Source: SZAS-18 sp031370675
Lineage (GTDB): Bacteria; Verrucomicrobiota; Verrucomicrobiia; Chthoniobacterales; SZAS-18
Assembly (NCBI GenBank): GCA_031370675.1
Contig: JANMQT010000192.1
Span: 1-64,000 of the forward strand
Length of the DNA: 64,000 nt
Direction: 5' to 3'
The first letter of the stretch is position 1. Every line of letters starts with the position of its first letter. Made by a program: the position numbers and the translations under genes. The notes under the pieces are model-generated. The model saw only the letters and a list, made by a program, of their open reading frames with translations, had not been told where the DNA came from and did no database searches. Below are positions 33,531 to 41,841 of the stretch, piece after piece.

Positions 33531-34973
33531 GTGGGCCAATTTTTCCAAGGGTACGAGACGGGCGAATTTTTCGACGAGATGTTTGCCGCGTGCGGCGAGG
33601 TGCGCCCCCACTACGCCGCGCTGCTGCGGCGCTACCGGGAAATGGGGGACGGCGAATACGATCGCAAGCAAGCGCTGGCCGACAAGTCCTTCCTCACCCA
33701 GGGCATCACTTTCACGGTGTATTCTGACGACCGGGGCACGGAGCGGATTTTCCCGTTCGATCTGATTCCGCGCATCATTCCGGCGCAGGAATGGGCGCAT
33801 CTGGAGCGCGGCCTGGTGCAGCGCATGACCGCGCTGAACATGTTTCTGAAGGACGTTTACAACGAGCAGCGCATCCTCAAGGAAGGTGTCATCCCCGAGC
33901 ATTACGTGCGGACCGCGGCGCACTTTCGGCCCGAGTTCATGGGTTTCAAGGTGCCGCGCGACATCTACATCCACATCTGCGGCACCGATCTGATTCGGGA
34001 CCAGGACGGCCGCTACCTCGTGCTTGAGGATAACGGCCGGACGCCGTCGGGCGTGAGTTACGTGTTGACCAACCGGCAGGCGATGAAGCGCGTGTTCCCG
34101 AAGCTGTTCGGCCGTTACCCCGTGCGACCGGTCGATGAGTATCCACAACACCTGCTGGCAACGTTGCACCACATCGCGCCGGGAGGTCATCCGGATCCCA
34201 CGATCGTGTTGCTGACGCCGGGCATCTACAACTCGGCGTACTTCGAGCACTCCTTCCTCGCCCGCAGCATGGGCATTGAGATCGTCGAGGGTCGCGATCT
34301 GGTGGTGAACAATGACCGCGTCTACATGAAGACGACGAAGGGCCTGCGCCAGGTGCACGTCATCTACCGCCGCATCGATGACGATTTCCTCGACCCTAAG
34401 GTTTTCCGCGCGGATTCACTGCTCGGCGTGGCGGGACTGGTCGACGCGTACCGCAAGGGGCACGTCAGCCTCGCGAACTCGATCGGGACCGGCGTCGCCG
34501 ACGACAAGGTCATGTATTACTTCGTGCCCCGGATGATCAAATTTTACCTGGGTGAAGAGCCCATTCTGCCCAACGTCGAGACATGGCTCTCGTCCGAGGA
34601 AAAGGACCGCGCCTACATCCTGGAGAACCTCGACCGGTTGGTGGTGAAGAGCGCGAACGAGAGCGGTGGCTACGGGATGCTGATCGGCCCCTATGCGCCA
34701 AAGGAGGAGATCGCAAAGTTTCGCGATCTGATCGCGGCGAACCCGCGCAACTTCATCGCGCAGCCTGTCATCTCGCTTTCGCGCGCGCCATCCTGGTGCG
34801 GGAAGGGCGTGATCGAGGGTCGCCACATCGATCTGCGTCCCTACATTCTCTGTGGTGAGACGATCAAGATCGTGCCTGGCGGGCTCACCCGGGTCGCGTT
34901 GCGCAAAGGCTCGCTCGTCGTGAACTCCTCGCAGGGCGGCGGCAGCAAGGACACCTGGGTGCTTGACGAGTGA
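33531..34973 (+). CDS. Circularly permuted ATP-grasp protein (DUF404/DUF407 type 2)
   Basis: From GTG 33531 the protein has 480 residues, the family norm. FFQGYETGEFFDEMF, LTQGITFTVYSDDRGTERIFPFDLIPRII, YIHICGTDLIRD, YLVLEDNGRTPSGVSYVL and YFVPRMIKFYLGEEPILPNVETW are family blocks. Such proteins probably ligate an amine to a carboxylate with ATP, possibly on peptides. They usually sit with an alpha-E (DUF403) protein and a transglutaminase-like protease; neither is adjacent here. The leader (33412-33530) is shared with the divergent VWA gene. Confidence 0.9.
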   Translation: MGQFFQGYETGEFFDEMFAACGEVRPHYAALLRRYREMGDGEYDRKQALADKSFLTQGITFTVYSDDRGTERIFPFDLIPRIIPAQEWAHLERGLVQRMTALNMFLKDVYNEQRILKEGVIPEHYVRTAAHFRPEFMGFKVPRDIYIHICGTDLIRDQDGRYLVLEDNGRTPSGVSYVLTNRQAMKRVFPKLFGRYPVRPVDEYPQHLLATLHHIAPGGHPDPTIVLLTPGIYNSAYFEHSFLARSMGIEIVEGRDLVVNNDRVYMKTTKGLRQVHVIYRRIDDDFLDPKVFRADSLLGVAGLVDAYRKGHVSLANSIGTGVADDKVMYYFVPRMIKFYLGEEPILPNVETWLSSEEKDRAYILENLDRLVVKSANESGGYGMLIGPYAPKEEIAKFRDLIAANPRNFIAQPVISLSRAPSWCGKGVIEGRHIDLRPYILCGETIKIVPGGLTRVALRKGSLVVNSSQGGGSKDTWVLDE

Positions 34974-35120
34974 TTCGGCCGGCCGGCCCGCGGCCCAGGT
35001 CGTAACGCGCACATAATCAGCTTGTCACGCGCCCCGCGCAAGGCGTGTAATTGCCGGGTTGCGGTCGCGAGGGGATGGGTCCCGCCGCGGCACTCTCTCC
35101 ACCCGGTCCTCCCTCCTGCC

Positions 35121-36533
35121 ATGAGCTCACCAAACTCCTCGTCAGATTCCTCCCAACACGGATTGTTCACGCGGCTGGGCGCCTCGCTTTCGGATTGGTC
35201 GGAGCGATGGTTTCCCGACGCATTTGTTTTTGCGTTGCTGGCCGCGATCATTGTGTTCGTGGCGGGATTGAGCCTGGGCAGCACGCTCAAGGAGCTCGTG
35301 ACTTGGTTTGGCACCGGTTTCTGGTCATTCGTTCCATTCACGATGCAGATGGTGGTGGTGGTGGTCAGCGGCTACGTCGTCGCGTCCTCGCCACCGGTGT
35401 ACAAGCTGATCGTGAAGTTGGCGGGCGTGCCGAAAACGCCGCGCGGTGCGGTGGCGTACGTGGCGTTTATTTCGACGTTCACCTCGATGATCAGCTACGG
35501 CTTGAGCCTGATCTTTGCGGGTTTCCTGGCGCGCGAAATCGCGCAGCGCATGAAGGTGGATTACCGCGCCATCGGCGCCGCCGCGTATCTGGGACTGGGC
35601 AGCATCTGGGCGCTGGGGCTCTCCTCCTCGGCAGCACTGATGATGGCGTCGAAGGGCTTGATCCCGGCCCCAATTCTGAAGATTGGCGGCATCATCCCGC
35701 TGGATGCCACCATCTACACCTGGCAGAGCCTGCTGACCGCCGGGGTTCTGATGCTGGTGTCGGTCGTGGTGGCGTGGCTGACCGTTCCGATGGGCGAGAG
35801 CGTGCGCACGGTGCAATCCTTTGGCCTGACCTTCGAGTCGATGGAGGCGCCGCTGGAGAAACGCGAGAAACCCGGTGAATGGCTCGAATATTTTCCGCCG
35901 CTCACTCTCGTCATCGCACTGATGGGCTTCGGCTATCTTTGGACCGTCATCAGCGAGAAGGGCTGGCTGCAGGCGCTCGACCTGCCGAATTACAATCTGT
36001 TCTTCCTCATGGTCGGCCTCGTACTGCACTGGCGGGCCCGGTCCTTCACCAAGGCGGTGTCGGCGGCGATCCCCGCCACGGCGGGCATCGTCATTCAGTT
36101 TCCGTTTTATGCGGGCATCGCGGCCATCATCGGGGGATCGCCGATCTCCAAGACACTGGCCGAATTGTTCGTGAAGGTGACGACGCCCGACACCTATCCG
36201 ATCCTGGTGTCGATTTACTCCGCCGTGTTGGGACTGTTCGCTCCGTCGGGCGGCGGGAAATGGATTCTTGAGGCGCCCTACGTCCTGCAGGCCGCGATCG
36301 ACCAGCAGGTTAATCTTGGCTGGGTGGTGCAGATTTATAACACCGCCGAGGCCTTGCCGAATCTCGTGAATCCGTTCTGGATGCTGCCGCTGTTGGGCAT
36401 CCTGAAGTTGAAGGCGCGTGATCTGGTGGGCTTCGGCCTGGTGCAGCTCCTCGTGCACACGCCGATCGTCCTGTTCCTCATGTGGCTGCTCGCCCGGACC
36501 TTCACCTTCGTGCCGCCCGTAATCCCTCCGTGA
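35121..36533 (+). CDS. atoE: AtoE-like short-chain fatty acid transporter
   Basis: The 470-residue protein has about 11-13 membrane spans and the AtoE signatures SDWSERWFPDAFVFALLAAIIVF, SFVPFTMQMVVVVVSGYVVASSPP, and FAPSGGGKWILEAPYV near the end. It should import short-chain fatty acids such as butyrate or acetoacetate. The genes for CoA-transferase and thiolase that often accompany it are missing, but a propionyl-CoA synthetase is encoded at 61448-63373. ATG 35121 was chosen over 35022, which would add an Arg/Cys-rich stretch unlike the family. The 147-bp leader holds no recognised signal. Confidence 0.88.
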   Translation: MSSPNSSSDSSQHGLFTRLGASLSDWSERWFPDAFVFALLAAIIVFVAGLSLGSTLKELVTWFGTGFWSFVPFTMQMVVVVVSGYVVASSPPVYKLIVKLAGVPKTPRGAVAYVAFISTFTSMISYGLSLIFAGFLAREIAQRMKVDYRAIGAAAYLGLGSIWALGLSSSAALMMASKGLIPAPILKIGGIIPLDATIYTWQSLLTAGVLMLVSVVVAWLTVPMGESVRTVQSFGLTFESMEAPLEKREKPGEWLEYFPPLTLVIALMGFGYLWTVISEKGWLQALDLPNYNLFFLMVGLVLHWRARSFTKAVSAAIPATAGIVIQFPFYAGIAAIIGGSPISKTLAELFVKVTTPDTYPILVSIYSAVLGLFAPSGGGKWILEAPYVLQAAIDQQVNLGWVVQIYNTAEALPNLVNPFWMLPLLGILKLKARDLVGFGLVQLLVHTPIVLFLMWLLARTFTFVPPVIPP

Positions 36534-36592
36534 AGGGGTCCGCGCGGAATGGCACGGTGCTACAACCGGGGACGGCGACCGCGGCTACAGCC

Positions 36593-37756
36593 TCACACCG
36601 AGCGTAGGAATTCCTCGAGGCGATCGAGACCCTTCTTGATCACGTCGAGGCTGGTCGCGTAGCTGATGCGGATCGTCTTGTCGTTGCCGAAAGCGATGCC
36701 CGGCACCACCGCAACCTTTTGCTTGCTGAGCAAACGGTCGGCGAAATTGGTCGACGTCAGCGAGGTGCGTTCGATGTTCACGAGCACGTAGAAAGCGCCG
36801 TCCGGCTTGGTGACTGAGACGTTCGGCATCGTGGAGATGCGGCCGAAGACATAATCACGGCGGACATTAAATTCGTCGCGCATGTCGGCGATGCACTGCT
36901 GGTCGCCCTGCAGCGCGGCCAGCCCTCCCTTTTGCGCGAAGGACGTCGGGTTCGACGTCATGTGGCTTTGGATCGAGTCGATCGCCTTGGCGATATTCTC
37001 GGGCGCGGCGAGGTAGCCGAGGCGCCAGCCCGTCATCGCGTACGCTTTGCTGAAGCCGTTGATCGTGATGGTCAGGTCGTATGCGGCCTTGGAGAGCGAG
37101 GCGATGCTGACCGCCTTGATGTCGTCATACACGAGCTTCTCGTACATCTCGTCCGAGAGGATGATGATGCCTTCCTCGTCCGCGACCTCGACGATGGCTT
37201 CGAGTTCCTCGCGGGTATAGACGGCGCCGGTCGGATTGCACGGCGAGTTGATGATCACCATCTTGGTGCGCGGCGTCATCGCGTCGGCGAATTCGGCCGC
37301 GGTCATCTTCCAGTGGTTGGATTCCTTAGTCTGGACAAACACCGGCTCGGCGCCCGCGAGGCGCACCATTTCCGGATAGCTGACCCAGTAGGGGGCGGGG
37401 ATGATGACCTCATCACCGGTCTGGCAGGTCGCGAGAATCGCGTTCATGCACGACTGCTTGGCGCCGGTGCTGACGATGATCTGGGTCGGCTTGTATTCGA
37501 GACCGTTGTCCGCGAAGAGCTTGTCGGCGATGGCCTGGCGCAGCTCGGGGATGCCGCTGCTCGGCGTATATTTCGTGAAGCCGTCGTGGAGCGCGGTGAT
37601 GGCTGCGGCCTTGATGTGCTCCGGCGTGTCGAAGTCGGGTTCGCCGGCGCCGAAGTTGCAGACATCCTCGCCGACCGCCTTCATCTGCTTGGCTTTGGTG
37701 TCGATCGCCAGCGTGGGCGAGGGTTGGAGAATCGTGGCGCGTTCGGCGAGTTCCAT
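36593..37756 (-). CDS. Class I aspartate/prephenate-type aminotransferase
   Basis: The 387-residue PLP enzyme is of the I-beta subgroup of aspartate aminotransferases. FGAGEPDFDTPEHIK at the N-terminus, STGAKQSCMNAI, INSPCNPTGAVY, ILSDEMYEKLVYD, the PLP-lysine region TINGFSKAYAMTGWRLGY and RISYAT (carboxylate-binding Arg) are visible. It interconverts aspartate and oxaloacetate and may also use prephenate. It starts 30 bp after the NDK gene on the same strand, so the two may be cotranscribed. Confidence 0.92.
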   Translation of the reverse strand: MELAERATILQPSPTLAIDTKAKQMKAVGEDVCNFGAGEPDFDTPEHIKAAAITALHDGFTKYTPSSGIPELRQAIADKLFADNGLEYKPTQIIVSTGAKQSCMNAILATCQTGDEVIIPAPYWVSYPEMVRLAGAEPVFVQTKESNHWKMTAAEFADAMTPRTKMVIINSPCNPTGAVYTREELEAIVEVADEEGIIILSDEMYEKLVYDDIKAVSIASLSKAAYDLTITINGFSKAYAMTGWRLGYLAAPENIAKAIDSIQSHMTSNPTSFAQKGGLAALQGDQQCIADMRDEFNVRRDYVFGRISTMPNVSVTKPDGAFYVLVNIERTSLTSTNFADRLLSKQKVAVVPGIAFGNDKTIRISYATSLDVIKKGLDRLEEFLRSV

Positions 37757-37786
37757 GAGCGGGAAAGTTGGGAGAGGGGCGAGAGT

Positions 37787-38965
37787 TTAGTTGAGCGACC
37801 CGTAGGTCTCTTCGATCAGCGGTCGGAGATTGTTCGTCTGGATGCCGACGATGGGCATTTCGCGGGCGGCGCTCTCGGGTGAGTCCGACGCGTGCGCGGC
37901 GTTCACCATGATCGAATTGCCGAATTCCTTGCGGATCGTGCCGCTCGGCGCCTTGGAGGGGTCCGTCGGGCCGAGCACGTCGCGAATCTTCTTCACCGCG
38001 TCCACTCCCTGATAGATGACCGCGACAATCTTCCGGTCACCCGGGAGATTGCGTTCACCCTTCGGCGTCTCGCTCGGCCGACGGCCGGACATGAATTCGA
38101 CGATGGCTTCCCAGTTATCGCGGCCAAACTCCGGCCCGATCAGTGCGCCGAGCTTTTTTTCCATCGCGTCGTCCAGCTTGAGCCCGAGCTCGCGCTCGAT
38201 CGCAAGGCGCGAGCGCTTGCCGCCCGGTTCCTTGAATTTGTCCTGCAAAAACGCGAGCACCGGCCCGTAGAAATCCTCGGCCTCGGCTACGCTCATGTGG
38301 TGAACCTTGAAGCCGATGATCGATAGACCACTGCGGGAAAAGAGGTCCATCACACCGCCGGGCCGCGCATTTGGGAAACGGAAATTGTCCGGCTTGATCA
38401 GCACCAGCGTCTTCTCGACCTTTGAACCGGCCGCATAGGGAACGATGTTTTCCAGGAGGCCGCCGTCGCTGTCGGAGTATCGAGCCCAAAGCTTAAGGGC
38501 TTTCTCCGCGGAGGCGGCGTCCGGCGCGGTGAGCACGGCGGGTTCGAAGTAGATGACCTTGCCGTCCGCGTCGGTCATGTAGTCGCCGTAGGTGTCGCGA
38601 ATCGTCTCGCCGCTGGTGCGTTCATTGACGATGTGGCCGACCGCACTCATCACCTTGGCGACGGCGTCGGGTCCCTTGAAGACGAGCAGCAAGGTGCGTC
38701 TCCGCTGACCGCTGGCATTGGGCGCGTAATTCTGAAGAATGTAGTCCCGAATCCGCTCTTGCGTGGCCCGATGTCGCGCGTTGTCGGGCTCGGTAATCGC
38801 CATGGCCGCGTAGGCCTCGGCGAGTTCCCGGCTGGGGGCGAACATCCGGGCGCGAACGAGGTCAAGACCGGTGCGGGAAATCAGCCGCGAGAGAATACCG
38901 CCCGTGCGCGATTTTCGAATCGAATACGGGTTGACGAGAACGTAGGAAAGCTGTTCGGCGGACAT
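37787..38965 (-). CDS. Tandem nucleoside diphosphate kinase with degenerate first domain
   Basis: The 392-residue protein is two NDK folds in a row. Residues about 185-392 keep the active site: LVLIKPDNF, then the catalytic His in NAAHASDSPESAARE. Residues 1-165 align with the same fold (GGILSRLISRTGLDLVRARMF, GETIRDTYGDYM), but the Lys-Pro-Asp becomes NPYS and the catalytic His region reads PAVLTAPDAAS. Only the second domain should transfer phosphate between NDPs and NTPs. Both domains also contain insertions relative to the 140-residue bacterial enzyme. It may be the cell's sole NDK. It precedes the aminotransferase. Confidence 0.85.
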   Translation of the reverse strand: MSAEQLSYVLVNPYSIRKSRTGGILSRLISRTGLDLVRARMFAPSRELAEAYAAMAITEPDNARHRATQERIRDYILQNYAPNASGQRRRTLLLVFKGPDAVAKVMSAVGHIVNERTSGETIRDTYGDYMTDADGKVIYFEPAVLTAPDAASAEKALKLWARYSDSDGGLLENIVPYAAGSKVEKTLVLIKPDNFRFPNARPGGVMDLFSRSGLSIIGFKVHHMSVAEAEDFYGPVLAFLQDKFKEPGGKRSRLAIERELGLKLDDAMEKKLGALIGPEFGRDNWEAIVEFMSGRRPSETPKGERNLPGDRKIVAVIYQGVDAVKKIRDVLGPTDPSKAPSGTIRKEFGNSIMVNAAHASDSPESAAREMPIVGIQTNNLRPLIEETYGSLN

Positions 38966-39099
38966 AGCTGAGACGACAAGAAACCCTCGCTGGGTCCGGC
39001 TTTCGGCGCGGATCCAACGCTGGCATCGTGTCCAAAAGGGACCTCGTGGAACGAAGGGACTGCCGAGCTACCGCAGGCGGGAAGGGGCGTCAAATGAAA

Positions 39100-39284
39100 C
39101 CGCCGTGGCGCTGGTCGGCGCCACGGCGGAAGCTCGAAATTCGAAGCTCGAAACTCGAAGAAAACGGGGAAAATCCGAAGGGGCTGAAAATACGACTATC
39201 CGCCGCGGGACTACCGTCCGATTTTCCCACCTTCAACCTTTTTTGAGTTTTCTTCGAGTTTCGAGTTTCGAATTTCGAGTTTAT
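39100..39284. repeat. Hairpin plus 36-bp inverted repeat of TCGAA units, copy A
   Basis: The 324-bp gap 38966-39292 contains this element and nothing else recognisable. A perfect 11-bp GC stem (39100-39110 with 39119-39129, CCGCCGTGGCG) is followed by two 36-bp arms (39130-39165 and 39247-39282) that pair at all but two positions. The arms are built of CTCGAA/TTCGAA units. The right arm ends 10 bp before the next start codon. A related element with a different centre lies at 53155-53324. Confidence 0.85.
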
Positions 39285-39292
39285 AGAGAGTG

Positions 39293-40420
39293 ATGCCCGA
39301 AGTCGCTCCGACCGCGCCTGTCCCGACAGAGCACCACGATCCCCTGAACGCCCGCATTCTCGCGGTCTCCGAGGATCGCATCGCCGGATTCGTGCGGGAA
39401 CCGTTCCGGCAAATCGCCACCCAAAGCGGCGTGGACCTGCCCGTCGTGCTCGAGCGCATCCGCGCGATGGTCGAGGCCGGGACGATTCGCCGCGTTCGTC
39501 AGACGCTGCTCGCGACCAACCTCGCCACCGGCGCCCTCGTCGCCTGGAAGGTGCCGGTTGAGCGCCTCGACGCGGCCTTCGATTTCATGTTTCAGAAGGA
39601 TCCCTTCAGCGGACATGTCGTGCTCCGGTCCACGGATGCGGACATTTCCGGCGCGACCTACCGGTTGTGGACCACGCTGAAGGTTCCGACGGGCACCACG
39701 ACACTCGAAGAGCATTGCGGGCTGCTTTCGGAGAAAGTCGGCGCGGAACGCTTTCGTCTGATGCCGGCCAAGGGGATTTTTGCGCTCGGTGTGGGTCATG
39801 TGCGGCGGAAGTCGCTCGAGCCCGGGGCGCGGGCGGATGAGCCGGCGCGCATGATCCCCGTGAAGACCGTCGAGCTGGACGAGAGCACCTGGCGCATTCT
39901 CGTGGCGCTCAAACGCGAATTCCGGCCGGAAGAAATCGTCGATTCGCCGTGGGTGGCGCGCGCGGAGGAAGCCGGCGTAAGCTGCGAGGAGTTTTGCTCG
40001 ACCGCGGAGGCCTTGAACGGTCGCGGCATCATCGGACGATTCTCCACTTTTCTAGAGCACGTGAAGCCGTCGAAGGGCGGCGTGCGAGTCACGCGTTTCA
40101 ACGGCTTATTCCACTGGGCCGTGCCGGTGGGCCGCGAGCTTGAAGCGGGCGGCGAGGTGGGCCGGCACGAGATTCTCACGCATTGCTACTGGCGCGAGGG
40201 CGGTCCGGAATTCGGCGGGGTGAACATCATGGCGGTGGCCCACGGCACGGAAAAACCCAGGCTGCTCGAACACAAGGCGGCCATCGATGATCACCTGCGC
40301 GCGGTGGGAATCCCGGTCCGTTACACCAATGTTTTCTGGGGCGGCCGAAGCGAGATCAAACCCTCGGAAATTTCGCCTTTCGCCTACCGGGCCTGGCGGG
40401 AAAAGGTGGCGGCGCTTTAG
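39293..40420 (+). CDS. Two-domain Lrp/AsnC-fold protein resembling siroheme decarboxylase (AhbA/AhbB)
   Basis: The 375-residue protein appears to be two winged-helix plus ferredoxin-like units. The first (about 25-185) has FRQIATQSGVDLPVVLERIRAMVEAGTIRRVRQTLL. The second (about 205-375) has RPEEIVDSPWVARAEEAGVS, GRFSTFLEHVKPSKGG, FHWAVPVG and ILTHCYWREGGPEFGGVNIMAVAHG. The RR-GxxxxH and HCY...MxH patterns recall siroheme decarboxylases that make 12,18-didecarboxysiroheme for heme d1 or alternative heme. A plain regulator is the alternative. No other heme gene is nearby. ATG 39293 has a purine-rich AGAGAG before it. Confidence 0.55.
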   Translation: MPEVAPTAPVPTEHHDPLNARILAVSEDRIAGFVREPFRQIATQSGVDLPVVLERIRAMVEAGTIRRVRQTLLATNLATGALVAWKVPVERLDAAFDFMFQKDPFSGHVVLRSTDADISGATYRLWTTLKVPTGTTTLEEHCGLLSEKVGAERFRLMPAKGIFALGVGHVRRKSLEPGARADEPARMIPVKTVELDESTWRILVALKREFRPEEIVDSPWVARAEEAGVSCEEFCSTAEALNGRGIIGRFSTFLEHVKPSKGGVRVTRFNGLFHWAVPVGRELEAGGEVGRHEILTHCYWREGGPEFGGVNIMAVAHGTEKPRLLEHKAAIDDHLRAVGIPVRYTNVFWGGRSEIKPSEISPFAYRAWREKVAAL

Positions 40421-41128
40421 CTACGTTTCCTTCGGCGCTTCGATTATCATTCGGGTCCGCGAGACCAGCTTCCCGCTCGTCGGATCAAAAGTCTCAATCC
40501 GCATGGTGCGCAGCACCCAGAGGCCATTGACGACCTGGGCGGACACGACTTCGAAGCGCTTGGTAAGTTTTCCGGCTGCATCGAAACCCTCCGCGCGAAC
40601 CAGCGCGCCGTTCTGTTTGCCGACCCAGAGCACGACTTCGCGATACGCCGAGCGGCCCCCGGGCGGCGCGTGCAAGCGGAGGCGCCAGACGTCGATCGTC
40701 TTCATCCGCTCCTCGCCCTCGATGGCCCCGCGCGACCAGTAGATGAATTTAAGCGCGAGATCCTCATACGTGAGATCGGTGCCGAGGATTTTCTTCGCGA
40801 AGTTCGCCGGGGTCAGCCGGCCGGCCCCGGTTCCACCGGTCTGCATCAACTCGGAGTCCGTCTCACCCAGCTTGATTTGCAAGGTCACGGGCTCCGGGTC
40901 GCTGAACCGGTAACTCACGGAGCCGCCCTCGGCGACCAGCCGGAACGACGCCTCGGCTGGTTTCTGCAGGAGGTCGACTGGCTGGGTTTCGAGCGAACCC
41001 TTGAGATCGATCTTCTGGCTCGCTTGGGCCCGCCGGATGGACTGCATGACCGCGGCGGCCGGCGGGTATTCGGCCTGCGCGGTCTGCAGAGTGGCCACGG
41101 CGAAGAAAACTTGGGCGATGCGCTTCAT
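40421..41128 (-). CDS. LolA-like outer-membrane lipoprotein-sorting family protein
   Basis: The 235-residue protein has a signal peptide (MKRIAQVFFAVATLQTAQA) and a beta-rich body with SQKIDLKGSLETQ, FRLVAEGGSVSYRF, and LRTMRIETFDPTSGKLVSRTRMII. This fits the outer membrane lipoprotein-sorting protein/LolA-like family (PF17131 type), periplasmic carriers with a hydrophobic pocket. Function is inferred from fold only. Its stop abuts the convergent preceding gene with no gap. Confidence 0.7.
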   Translation of the reverse strand: MKRIAQVFFAVATLQTAQAEYPPAAAVMQSIRRAQASQKIDLKGSLETQPVDLLQKPAEASFRLVAEGGSVSYRFSDPEPVTLQIKLGETDSELMQTGGTGAGRLTPANFAKKILGTDLTYEDLALKFIYWSRGAIEGEERMKTIDVWRLRLHAPPGGRSAYREVVLWVGKQNGALVRAEGFDAAGKLTKRFEVVSAQVVNGLWVLRTMRIETFDPTSGKLVSRTRMIIEAPKET

Positions 41129-41151
41129 CTTCGATTAAGCATACACCGGTC

Positions 41152-41823
41152 ATGGACGATCGAATCCTGTTTCTCATCAATCGGGAATGGACACACCCGG
41201 TGCTCGACTGGGTCATGGCCATCGCGTCCAGTTACGATTTCTGGATGCCGTTCTTCTACCTCGCGGCGGTCCTGATGCTCTGGCGCGGGGGATTTCGGGC
41301 GCGGATGTGCGCCTTATCCCTGGGCATTGTCCTGCTCGTCCTAAACCAGGCGGCCGGCCTGGCGAAGAAACATTTCGACCGGCCACGCCCGACCCAGCAT
41401 ATGTCCAATGTCCGTCGGATCGATCTCGACCCGCAGATCAAGCCCCGCCTGCTCGCGCTGGGCAAGCCGCTGACCGAGGTCATCGGCACCGAACCCGCCA
41501 CGATTGCGGCGGGCAACGGGCGGTCGTTCCCTTCGGGACACACCATGAACCTGTTTGGCGCGGCCACGGTTTTCGCCGTCTTCTTCCGGCGGCGAGGCTG
41601 GCTGGCGTATTTCGCGGCCGCGCTCGTGGGCTATTCGCGCGTCTACACCGGCGCGCACCACCCCAGCGACGTCATTGTCACGGCGCTGCTGGCGGTGGCC
41701 TTCACGCTCTTCCTTTTGGCCGCGCTCGGCTGGCTTTGGCACCGCTTCGGCGCTCGCGTCAGCCCCGCCATCCACGAACGCTATCCTCACCTGTTTGGCG
41801 AACCGACGCCCGCGGCGGCCTGA
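41152..41823 (+). CDS. PAP2-family membrane phosphatase
   Basis: The 223-residue protein has about five or six membrane spans and the three PAP2 motifs: KKHFDRPRP, PSGH (FPSGHTMNLFGAA) and SRVYTGAHHPSDV. Family members remove phosphate from undecaprenyl pyrophosphate or lipid phosphates on the outer face of the inner membrane. It is the first gene of a cassette with GT39 and GT2 genes (18- and 26-bp gaps), which points to polyprenyl-phosphate sugar chemistry. It is divergent from the LolA-like gene. Confidence 0.92.
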   Translation: MDDRILFLINREWTHPVLDWVMAIASSYDFWMPFFYLAAVLMLWRGGFRARMCALSLGIVLLVLNQAAGLAKKHFDRPRPTQHMSNVRRIDLDPQIKPRLLALGKPLTEVIGTEPATIAAGNGRSFPSGHTMNLFGAATVFAVFFRRRGWLAYFAAALVGYSRVYTGAHHPSDVIVTALLAVAFTLFLLAALGWLWHRFGARVSPAIHERYPHLFGEPTPAAA

Positions 41824-41841
41824 TCGCACTTATCCTGTTTC

